64,000 nt of DNA from Xanthostigma xanthostigma. Taxonomy: Eukaryota; Arthropoda; Insecta; Raphidioptera; Raphidiidae. Under the pieces are notes generated by a model that searched no databases, was not told the origin of the DNA, and worked only from the letters and a program-made list of their open reading frames with translations. Both the position numbers and the translations under genes were made by a program. Below are positions 54,723 through 64,000 of the stretch, piece by piece. Each line of letters starts with the position of its first letter. Position 1 is the stretch's first letter. Location of the stretch: contig OY754470.1 of assembly GCA_963575645.1 (NCBI GenBank), positions 4,224,501 through 4,288,500 on the forward strand, written 5' to 3'.

Positions 54723-56430
54723 TTTATTACGAATTAAATTAAATTGAAATTAAAATTTTATTACGTTAAAAAGTTGAAAATTCAGTTAAAATTATTAAAA
54801 TTGTCAAGAATAAAAGTCCATAATCGAAAATTTTAACCTCAAATCTGCTTCAAATGACAGTTTGTTTCGTTGACATTAACACCGTTATTATTTTGTTTTT
54901 TTCTCTGAATTTGCGTGCGGCAAACAATAATTTCAGTGCGACAAATAAAATTTCCGCACGCAAATGAAAATAGCTACTTTTCAACCGTAACAGCGTGCGT
55001 AAACATACCACTTTTCCCGCATGAGTAATAAAAAAAAATTGTTATAATATCTGTAAGAAACATTCTTTGCTGTCATAGAAGAATGTTAACTAAATAATAA
55101 ATAACTGAAATTTTACTTGTATTTATATGTCGATTCTTGGAACTTTGATGGACTTTGAGCAACGATTCTATTTAAAAAAATTCAAAGTTTAATTTCAAGT
55201 TACTGTACAGAATTTTAAGGAGAATTCTGTACGAAATTGTGGATATAATTAGAAAATCAAAAAACAAAAGATGTTTTGGATGCAATTAGCACTTAATAAT
55301 TAGAGCAGTTTGACGTCACTGATGTAATTCTAAATGCTCTGTTTAAACAACAGAATGATTTTTGGCAAGTTCCGATTATTTATTTAAATATGTATTGTTA
55401 GTGTAAAATTCGTTGGAGTAATACCAACTGTTACAATTATTGACACACAACACGCATTATGTACGAAAAATAATTATAGGGATGTGAAGATTCGTTTCTT
55501 GCGGATTTTTGGGTATTTTATAAGACAATAATATTGGATTTTTGTAACTTTTGGTTTTAATTCTAGAATTTAGAACTTATTACATAAGTTAAAGTAAAAT
55601 ATTAATTTGACAGAATGAGCCTTTTTCCTGAAGTACGAAAAATCACTCACTAGTAGCGCTAGTAGTTCGGTAGGGACAAACACTGTCAAATCCCCATATA
55701 AACACACATTAAAGTGTACTTGAAACAAAATGTTTTTAACAGAAGATGATGTTCCTGGAGCAAAACTAAAATTTACAACTGTAAAAGATAACAATGTAGT
55801 AACATTAAAACGTTGACTAGCGTGTCGTAATTTAAAAGTATCTGGAAAAAAAATGAATTAATAGACAGGTTAGTATGCAGACTCTAGTAAAATATTAGCG
55901 ATAAATTCAAACTGTAATAAGAGAAATTGAAAATAATTATAAATTTCAGATTTATTTCCAAATGAAATATGAATCAAAAATATATGGTAATAAAATAAAT
56001 TTAATTAAATATAATAAATGAATATAATATAATAAAAGATTGAGGTTATATCTCATTCTAATCAATGGTAATAAACTGTGAAAAATTTACTATTCATTTT
56101 TTATTCATTTAATTAATTTTAAAAATAATTTCGATAACATATGTAAATGATGACTCTCAGTGATAAGTTTATCAGTTCAAAATTTTTTTAAACGCTTTAT
56201 ATTAGTTTGGGTTGTAACTAACTAACTATGTATGTATGTATGCATGTAACGGAATCTTTGAGCATAATTTTCACCAATTTCCCGAAGTCTGATTAATTTG
56301 AAACTTTGCATACGTATCAAGGACCGATGACAATGCAATAATTTGATAACAGTTTCCCATTATCCTTATTAGGACCCCCAGGATTAATAAATTCTTTTAT
56401 AGATCCTCAAACTAAAAAGTGAAAAATAAA
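54723..56430. other. Unannotated AT-rich stretch with a short dispersed repeat
   Basis: Bases 54764-54833 match 30178-30246. Around 54914-54970, CGTGCGGCAAAC and TTTCCGCACGCAAATG form a loose inverted pair. A TATG microsatellite lies at 56228-56248. The minus frame 55570-55794 has no domain. No gene. Confidence 0.5.
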
Positions 56431-56641
56431 ATATAGTTTAAAAAAAACTAAAAAACACGCTTTATATCGAACTAAAAAGTAAAAAATAATTTTTTTAAAA
56501 TAAGCTTAAAAAGCGTTGGGCGCTCGATGTACGAAAATGTGGAACAAAGCGCCCCACGCTTTTTAAGCTTATTTTAAAAAAATTATTTTTTACTTTTTAG
56601 TTCGATATAAAGCGTGTTTTTTAGTTTTTTTTAAACTATAT
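56431..56641. repeat. Long palindrome with ~94-bp arms
   Basis: ATATAGTTTAAAAAAAACTA, AAAAACACGCTTTATATCGA and AATAAGCTTAAAAAGCG are inverted almost perfectly around a 23-base loop (56525-56547). One mismatch was seen near the loop. A divergent single arm occurs at 57275-57345. Confidence 0.88.
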
Positions 56642-58134
56642 TTTTTTATTTCAGATTTATATTTTTAAATAATAAAATAATATCACGTAAATAACATTGG
56701 TTGGCATGTAAATATTTTATGTTTGTCCCTACTACTAGTGCTGCCTCTCGTGACACTTTCGCTGCACTATTCTCAGGAAAAAGGCTCATTGTTAACATAG
56801 ACGACAGAATAGCACCATAAATTTCTTGTTGGAAAAGAGTACAACACAATGTGTACTAAAAGATACTGATAAATTATTGTAAACCTTGCTTTATGAACGT
56901 TTGTCAGCTGATTGTATAATTGTCGGGTATTATCAAGAGTATTACGAAAAGAATACAATTTTAACGACCTTCCTAAAAAAATATTTGCAAATAATTATTA
57001 GTTCGATCGTGGCTTGCTTTCTGGTTAGAACAACAATGAACTTTTTGTTAATAAAGTGCGTATAGACAACAGTGTATATTTGTAGTGTTTAAAGTGGGTA
57101 ATGCTGAGTGTATATTTTCAAAATAAGGTATGCGATTCATTTTTGTTTTTGTATTATGAAAATCATGGAACCAAATTTTGTAGTTGCGTGGTGAAAAGTA
57201 TTTTGGAAGCGTAACGAATTTATAGATTTAATAATAATTGTTTTAAAACATCGAAATTAGAATTACGCGATATTCGGTTTAAAAAAAAAACTAAAAAAGC
57301 ACGCTTTATTAGCAAAACGAATTAAAAAGTAAAAAACAATTATATTAACAAAATAATTCAATTCTTTTAAGGAGAGATATCCACCTAGGAGCCGGAAAAG
57401 AAGGTCATTTTTGTGAATTTTTTCAAGTAAAACTATGTGCATTTTTGGATTTGGAGTTTTACTATCTAAAAGTATGCACATTCAGAAATGTTATGTTTAT
57501 TTTTTTTATTTGAAAATATAAAAAATATCCATTGAATTCACAATCTTAAAAAATCCTTAGCTCTAGAAATAAATATGTTTTCGAGTGCTCTGAATTCGAA
57601 TATAACTTTATTATTTTATACAGGGTGACATCTTCCAACTTTACCTAGTTTTCGACTATTTTTCTATTTCTAAAAACAAAGCATAAAAGTTGAACATGGA
57701 TATCCCTATATCTAAAATCTCGCTAAATATATCTAGGGCTAAAAAACGATTGGTTTTTAGGCTATGCGCTTATGGACACTTTTCTTAGTGACCTTTAAAC
57801 TACAAATTAAAACCATTTTCGATCAATTTAACCGAGAACCAAATGCCATAAGGTTTATGCGGGGTCCTTTGGCTTAGACCAAACATTTTATCCCGCATAA
57901 ATAGGCGATTTTTCATAAAAAATATAACACTATATTTCTTTAATATTTTCAGTGAATGCTTAGCAATGTATGTATCGAATATGAGAAACGCATAAAGATG
58001 GCTTTCCTTCATTTATAATAAATTCACTTATCGGAAAACACGTATTTATAAGGTTTTTATAAATCCACTTTACGACTTTCAACTTTTTCGGTTGTAATAT
58101 TATATATTGGAATTATTTTTTACAAGCTTTTATG
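56642..58134. other. Unannotated AT-rich stretch
   Basis: Bases 57275-57345 (AAAAAAAACTAAAAAAGCAC, GAATTAAAAAGTAAAAAAC) are a single divergent arm of the palindrome at 56431. Frames of 60-72 codons on the minus strand (56646-58012) have no recognised domain. Confidence 0.5.
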
Positions 58135-58460
58135 TATAATACTCGCCACGAATGTAAAAGGCTGGGAAGTTAGATGCGAATGCGGGCTTGCGCTTGTACA
58201 GTCTGTTGAAAAACTACAAACTCGCAGCTCAACAAAACTAAAGTAACAATAACAACTTGACAATAGCGTACTCGACTGTACTTTAAAGCAGGAAAGCGAC
58301 AAGTGACAAAGGCAACGAGCGATCACGGCCAATCACCGACGAGCGCACGTTCCGTGCAGGTAGCTGAGAGGTGGTAAGAGTCTTAACGGCCTAAAAACTG
58401 CCTTTGCGACGCTGTTTGTGACTAACTTCCGAACCTTTTAGATCCGTGCCGCGTATTATA
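58135..58460. mobile_element. MITE family M1, copy 3
   Basis: The left TATAATACTCGCCACGAATG with AAAAGGCTGGGAAGTTAG is inverted at the right in CTAACTTCCGAACCTTTTAG with ATCCGTGCCGCGTATTATA. It is 326 bp. The interior is nearly identical to 24864-25189. Confidence 0.92.
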
Positions 58461-60312
58461 TAATATATTGACGTAAATGTGAGGAATGCAATAGTATAAA
58501 AATGTTAAAACGAAATAACGTAAAATAAGACGCCAGTAAAACGAGGACTGCCTGTATTCGAACTTTATATTCATGAACACGTTTTACTAATAATATTATC
58601 ATGATTTACAGGTTCACCTTAATATATTATGTAGATGCTCTGTTTCTAGTATTTAGGTTAATTCGTCAGTTGAAATCTACCTCGTTGGTAGAAATATCGT
58701 CCTGTTTTATGGCCAACTTGAATAGTTTCATAGTAAAACAATTTTATTACTTTCTCAATAATAGACAATAAATTTTATACTAACATTCTAACACATTTCC
58801 TACACTTTAATTAATTAACAAAAATGTAACAACGTATTTTGTATAAGTTTTAATTGGATAATTAAAACTAGTTTGTAAAATTACGCTGAAAACTTTTAAT
58901 GGTAGTTATTTTTTATGAATGGAGTGCATTTTTTTGATTTTTTTATTAAAATATAATAGTTAAGTATTAAAAACTTGCTAACATATTTTAGAGTTTAATT
59001 AAACCCAAGCAAAATGGGTACCCATCTACCTTAATATAGATATATGTATTGATTTTTCATGGCATAAATGCACCTTGGTATCTTAGGAAATACTCCTCAA
59101 AAGCTCCCGTCTGTGAGGTACCAGCATCACCATCTTTTTTACAGAACATTATTCTTAGTGGGGACTGGGGACAATGACGCTATTTTTTATTCGAGTCAAT
59201 GGTTCTTTTTTTATTTTACTAGTGCAGTTAATATAGGTACACATTTTTTTATATTTGCAGGAAAAACATTCCGACTTACGATTTGAAGAAAAAATAAAGC
59301 CGAAATTGTCAAGGTAAGATTTTGCAATTTTTTTCGCCAAAAGTGAAAACAGGGATTTAAAAATGAAATTAAATTTTTTCTTCGCTTTTTAATCAGATAT
59401 TTTCGTAATTTTCTCGTGATATTTATATTTTGAAACATTAATTACCATAAATATCTCTTGTACTTTTCATTTCATAATAATAAAAAAATAAAACTGCAGA
59501 AAATAAAATTTCGAAATACTTCGTGAAAAAAAATTGTCAAATTGGTTTAAGAATAAATATTTTGCTTAATACCTTCCTTCGTAAGTATTCTTGTGTGAAA
59601 TTCATTAACTTAAAAAAAATATCTAATTTATTCGCTTTAACCCCCCCCCCCAGAAAAAAAATATCTTCGCCCTTGTTTGCCTCGACTAAAAAAGGTTGCA
59701 GGTCTCTTGACGCTATTTTTAAAGCTAAAGAGTTCGTTAAACTACAATTAATGTAAGACCGCGAAAAAATGAAAAACATTTTCCTTTAAAAAATAAATTA
59801 TAAACGCATTATCTTTTATGCGTAGCCAAAACTGTTTTCAAAAAATTTGCCTGTAGAAGTTTTAGTATGATTCTTGGTCTTTCATTTGGCGTTTACACGA
59901 ATCCTTTAGCTTACACGAATCCTTTAGCGTCGGAAGAACTGTAACTGTTTTTAGACGAGGGAAAAGGATTTGAGATGAAGAACGCAGGGTACAAATTTTG
60001 TAAGTAGCATTCACTATGTTATCGAGCTTCAATAAATAATATTTTTGTTTGAATTGTCTACCTGTATTATTTATTGGCTGTTATCTTTAAAATGATTCAA
60101 TAGCATGCAACTGGCATAGCAGTAGTTCATATCCGGTTGCATAAAGTCGTTAGAGGTAAACCAAAGAGTAAATATGCTCTATATAAGAGACGTCGCCGTT
60201 ATTTCTTTATGTTTAGCGTCGAGTTTCAGCGAGATTAAGAGTTCAGTTTTTTTGAGTACGTAGAATCTAAAACTAATAAATTAATACCGAACCATTAGAA
60301 TAAAGTGTAAAT
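58461..60312. other. Unannotated AT-rich stretch with a C homopolymer
   Basis: A run of 11 C at 59641-59651 stands out. ACACGAATCCTTTAGC is directly repeated at 59895-59928. Short frames (59068-59779) show no domain. No gene. Confidence 0.45.
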
Positions 60313-60515
60313 TATATTTAAAAGTCTCATTAGTGAGAGCACTAGACTCGCATTCGGGAGGTATCGGGTTCGAATACCGGTGGAGGCAGATGTGGCTGGG
60401 AGTTTTTTCTATACTGCCTCTCGCCGAGACACGATAATTCCTGTAGCGGCCATCTTGTTAAGATTTTCCATGATTTCTCTCAAAAATTTTTTGATGACAT
60501 TCTACCTGGATTAGT
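60313..60515 (+). mobile_element. tRNA-derived SINE, copy 3, 3'-truncated
   Basis: GTGAGAGCACTAGACTCGCA, then GTATCGGGTTCGAATACC (B-box) and GGCTGGGAGTTTTT, GCCATCTTGTTAAGATTTTC follow the family head and first half of the body. The tail with ATT repeats is missing. Confidence 0.85.
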
Positions 60516-61398
60516 CTATTAAATACATTTTTGATATTAAAAATAATGTCTCAAAATCCGCGTAATTAGTTTATTTTGAACAACGCTATTTTAATTTATT
60601 TTCTCGGAGGAAAATTCCAGAATTACCACCGTCAGGGTGTCATTTTTTCACCAATCCCACTGTTTTCATAACAATGGTATTTAAATTTTATTGTCTAATT
60701 TGGGGGGCACTGAAGTAACAGTATTTGAGAAGCGCTGGGTTGACGCCTCACCAAGCTCAAATCCGACACTGGATAATACCAAACCTAATGACACCACTGG
60801 CTTAACCACAAACGTCTTCATCTGTTTTGGTCTCTTGCATTCAAATGTTTTTAAAAACAACGTTCTTTTATTACCTACACAGAATGGAGAAAATATGTTT
60901 TTATTATGAGCAATTTCCTGTGAAATTTATAACGAAAATGTTGTTGAGTTTACGTATTTCACCGAACTATAATAATTCTTTCTTTTCATTGTTATACAAT
61001 TGTTGACTTCCTTTTTGTACTTTTCTTTCTTGTTATTCGAAGCCGAAAGAAGAAAAAGGAGAAGTTTCCTTTTTTTTATTTGTCGTTTTATTTATGAGAA
61101 TAGGGAAGTGAATTAAGTGTGTTGTAGAAACGGTTAACTATCAAAGCCTTTTCTTCTTTAATTGTTTTTGCCTTCTTATTTAGAGAATCCATTCAATGTT
61201 GGTTACACTCTCTTTTATTTGCTGTCCATTCACTTGTTAATGTTAAATTGTCGGATTATTGTTTTATGATTATCAATATCTTTCAGAGCGCTCAATTTTA
61301 TGAAATATCAGTTTGCTCGGGCACTATGCTAAAATAACACATTTTCACGAAATATATTATACCTCAACATCGATTCGACTTAGAACTTAGTTGAGTTA
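60516..61398. other. Unannotated stretch
   Basis: A 72-codon frame (60691-60909) has no recognised domain. Nothing else is supported. Confidence 0.4.
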
Positions 61399-61836
61399 CA
61401 GTGTAAACTCTTTTTAACGTCACTCGATATAACGACAAACTCCTTAAAACGTCAAAATTACTTAACCCACGTTGGTTTACCTTGTAGCTCATACGCTCTA
61501 AATAACGACACCTCCACTCTGAATAACGACAACAATACATCATCATTAAGAGCAATAAACAATACTTGTTTGATATTTTGTTGCTTTGTTGTCGGCATCC
61601 TGCGTACCGAAGATTCTAAGAAATTCGTTGTTTTGTTTGTTGGGATTATCTTTCATTATGTTTAGCTCAGCTGTTTGTTGGTCAGTTTTAAATTTAATAT
61701 ATTATGAGTAAATACATAATATTACAGTAAAAGAAATATTAATGGATTATTTCTTCTCTCCGTTTAACGACAACTCTTAATAACGTCACAAAGTGCACAA
61801 TCCCTAATTGAGTGTCGCTATATAGAGTTTACACTG
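61399..61836 (-). mobile_element. pogo/Tigger-like MITE, copy B
   Basis: TA-flanked, starting CAGTGTAAACTCTTTTTAAC and ending CGCTATATAGAGTTTACACTG. It is inverted relative to 6607-7036 and shares TTTGTTGCTTTGTTGTCGG and TGGATTATTTCTTCTCTCCG. It has the best preserved terminal repeats of the three copies and no transposase. Confidence 0.88.
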
Positions 61837-62551
61837 TATGTTAAATAACTACCTGCATGTACACAGTTTAAAAGAAATGTTTTAATTGATCAATTAATTA
61901 ATTATTTTTGCAATTTAAAATTCTTCTATATGCGCGACTCAATGTTAAATCAGATCTTCTGACAATGTTTTCTGCAACCCAATATTAACATTACCGTATA
62001 AAAACAAAAAAACGAAAAAAAAATTATTTAGGTATAATTTTCACGGAAATGGTTTTTTACAGATAATTAAATCTGTGTGCACAATTTATACTATACGCTG
62101 TTGTTAATCATAGTAGAGAATTTTATCGTTTTTGTGTACATCTTTTTACGCGGAAATTTGTAATTCACCCATTTTAAGAGCTTGAATAATTTACTTAAAA
62201 ACTTGACAGTTCTTTTATACTGCAAGGATCAATCAGGATTTGAAACAAGAAAAGAGCTTTTCAGTGGTGTGAGCTATAAAAAACGGACAGATATAGAGTC
62301 CTTTAATATTTATTTCTTGACAAAACATTCTTCAAATATAGTGTTTATCGAAAACACAGGAAATTATTTAATTTGGACGCTATTTATTGGCAATATTTTT
62401 TTTTATAAATTTTTCAACTAATTAAAACCCTATTTTGAATGAAGTCGGTGTTCAGCGAAACTTCAACTTCCAATATGGAAGACAGTCTTACAATATCGTA
62501 AGTTTAAGTGTGGTGCGTGAACAAATATACAATTACATTTTTATTTAATTA
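61837..62551. other. Unannotated AT-rich stretch
   Basis: A 79-codon frame (62182-62421) of mixed composition, ending in an aromatic-rich run (LIWTLFIGNIFFYKFFN), has no recognised family. Weak at best. Confidence 0.35.
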
Positions 62552-63185
62552 CTAGCGGTCCGTCCCGAGTTCATCCGGCTGCGATAGATATAATTCTTCC
62601 AATTAATGTACATATTTCGTTTGCGGCCTGGCGTCTGAACTAATAGCTTTGCGCAAATTCCACCAGATTTGCTTCTGATTTAATAGCTTTGAGCAAACTC
62701 CATCAGATTTGCTATCAGATGTCACTATTTGGTACTAAAACCTTTTTTTCTGTTTGCTTTTAAACTAATAGTTCACCGACTTAAGGTGCAAAATTGGTTG
62801 CCACGAAAAGCGCTTTTATTGCAATGTATAGGAGTTGTATACCTACCGATATATTCCTGGGTTTAAGGAAACGACGACGGCGTTTTTCCGTCCGGCTACG
62901 ATAGATATAATTCTGCCAAATGAATTTCGTTTGCGGCCCAGCGTCTGAACTAATAGCTTTGAGCAAATTCCACCAGATTTGCTTCTGAACGAATAGCTTT
63001 GAGCAAATTCCATCATATTTGCTATCAGATGTCACTATTTGGTACTAAAACAGTTTTTTTCTGTTTGCTTCTGAACTAATAACGGTTCAAAATTGGTTTC
63101 CACGAAAAGCGCTTTTATTGCAATGTAGGAGTTGGATACCTACCGATATATTTCTGCGTTTAACGAAACGACGACGGTGTTTTGT
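62552..63185 (-). mobile_element. Helitron H1 3' end with 317-bp tandem duplication
   Basis: On the minus strand it ends CGGGACGGACCGCTAG before T. The segment from GGCTGCGATAGATATAATTC to GAAACGACGACGGCG is repeated once in tandem (62571-62887 and 62888-63185, offset 317). Each unit joins H1 sequence (GTTTGCGGCC-GCGTCTGAACTAATAGC) to a non-H1 segment with CCACGAAAAGCGCTTTTATT. The 84-codon minus frame 62781-63035 is a by-product. Confidence 0.8.
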
Positions 63186-63589
63186 TAAAGGTCTCTACTT
63201 GAAGTTCAATATACGTCATGTTATCAGCATATATAGGTATCCGAGACATGACGTACAAACCCGATGTTATACAAGATATAATTTATGAAAGCGATCCGGT
63301 ATGAATGATGAATTGCCATGTGAATGGATGGATGGAAGGCAGGAACCCGCTGCCACCATGTTTCTCATCTTGTCGCTTACGTCTAACAGTTGAATGGAAA
63401 TATGAATGCCGTTTTTGACACGCGTGAATCTGAGACGCACTCAGACTTATCAGTTTGCCTCTTTGGAAATTGAGGGTTCGTTCATTACGATTTTCTTTTC
63501 TAAATATGCATTTTTGTATTTCCTGAGTCGCTTCTTTACGAGGGTAATCACAATTTTAATTTATAATAATGATTTCTAATATACAGTTT
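63186..63589. other. Unannotated stretch
   Basis: GACATGACGTACAAAC near 63245 and TATACGTCATGTTATC near 63210 form a short inverted pair. No gene. Confidence 0.4.
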
Positions 63590-63735
63590 CATAAAAGATT
63601 GTCCTAAAATTCCTTCATTCACCTTTTGCTATTAATTAAGTTGAAGTTGTAAATGTAGCAAATAACGAGAAGTGTGATAAATGGAAAATAGTTATAAAGT
63701 TGAGAAACGGACGTTAAACGCATTATTATTATTAG
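63590..63735 (+). mobile_element. tRNA-derived SINE, copy 4, 5'-truncated
   Basis: Holds only the 3' half of the family: TCCTAAAATTCCTTCATTC, GTGATAAATGGAAAATAG, GGACGTTAAACGC and an ATT-repeat tail at 63721-63735. Confidence 0.85.
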
Positions 63736-63974
63736 AATTCTACAAAAATATATATTTTACCCCACGAATTCTTTCAACTCCTACATCACATCCTTTGGGA
63801 TAAGAATTTACAGATTAAATCTTCCAGTTTTAGAGCAATATCTTAAAATTTTTCAAATTTCGACATTGCAGCTCATCTGAAAGAGAACGCTAATATTGTA
63901 GTTATAATTTATTATAAAAATCTGTACATTAAACCCTGAAAAAATGATTAAAAGTGCTTTATAAATAGTTAATA

Positions 63975-64000
63975 TTTTTGACGTGATAACGTCTTATAAA
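63975..64000 (+). repeat. Family X repeat, copy X5, cut by the window end
   Basis: TTTTTGACGTGATAACGTC followed by TTATAAA is the family 5' end. The rest lies outside the window. Confidence 0.75.

Noticed and set aside
59641..59651. Poly-C tract as a regulatory element
   Set aside because: A simple homopolymer with no supporting context, and possibly of uncertain length from sequencing.
1..64000. CRISPR array
   Set aside because: Tandem repeats here (162 bp, 82 bp, 34 bp, 16 bp) have no unique spacers of constant length, and the DNA is eukaryotic.
1..64000. Endogenous virus or LTR retrotransposon
   Set aside because: No long terminal direct repeats with TG/CA ends, no gag, pol or capsid-like frames. 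The only RNase H fragment has a non-LTR type C-terminus.

Overview
The window looks like non-coding nuclear DNA from an arthropod, most likely an insect. It is very AT-rich by eye, has no bacterial-style gene packing, and carries Helitron ends, tRNA-derived SINEs, TA-flanked MITEs, long foldback elements and the RNase H end of a non-LTR retrotransposon. The species cannot be named from the sequence alone. No intact protein-coding host gene can be supported. Nearly all open frames are under 125 codons and fall in repeats or low-complexity sequence.

Layout. 0-9 kb: a 162-bp tandem repeat, a 130-bp-arm perfect palindrome (1022-1284), an inverted-repeat retroelement with target-site duplication (1472-1747), a foldback element (3363-3818), a Helitron end (4476-4797), a pogo-type MITE (6607-7036), a SINE (7567-7973) and a second hairpin element (8481-8668). 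9.6-17 kb: two adjacent MITEs, the first copy of a repeat here called family X (10941-11127), a Helitron with an internal hairpin, an ~82-bp minisatellite (13300-13745) and two Helitron ends around 16.2-16.8 kb. 18-27 kb: dispersed repeats, a Helitron (19412-19834), degenerate tandem repeats and several inverted-repeat elements. 28-36 kb: foldbacks, a SINE with a 16-bp target-site duplication (31015-31465), the best hammerhead-like element (32047-32404) and two Helitron fragments. 37-43 kb: a well-bounded Helitron (37699-38488), two copies of a Helitron that carries a tRNA-Lys-like segment, and a frameshifted non-LTR retrotransposon 3' end (42327-42990). 45-54 kb: family X copies, a repeat with palindromic 34-bp units around a tRNA-Glu-like sequence, a pogo-type MITE, a tRNA-Gly-like sequence, and one unidentified 97-codon frame (50971-51264). 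54-64 kb: nested MITEs, a long palindrome (56431-56641), further MITE and SINE copies, an inverted pogo-type MITE and an internally duplicated Helitron fragment.

How the parts relate. The window is best read as a stack of mostly non-autonomous transposable elements. The most interesting group is a set of palindromic elements whose arms or loops repeat a motif resembling a hammerhead ribozyme core (CTGAAGA, a short stem, then GAAACGTC or GAAATGTACATC). Two of them have 13-14 bp target-site duplications, which suggests reverse transcription. I link these by inference to the ribozyme-bearing terminal repeats of Penelope-like elements. The second notable case is a tRNA-Lys-like segment at the same internal position in two Helitron copies and absent from a third. 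The third is family X, with conserved ends, five occurrences and a 16-bp tandem array in one copy.
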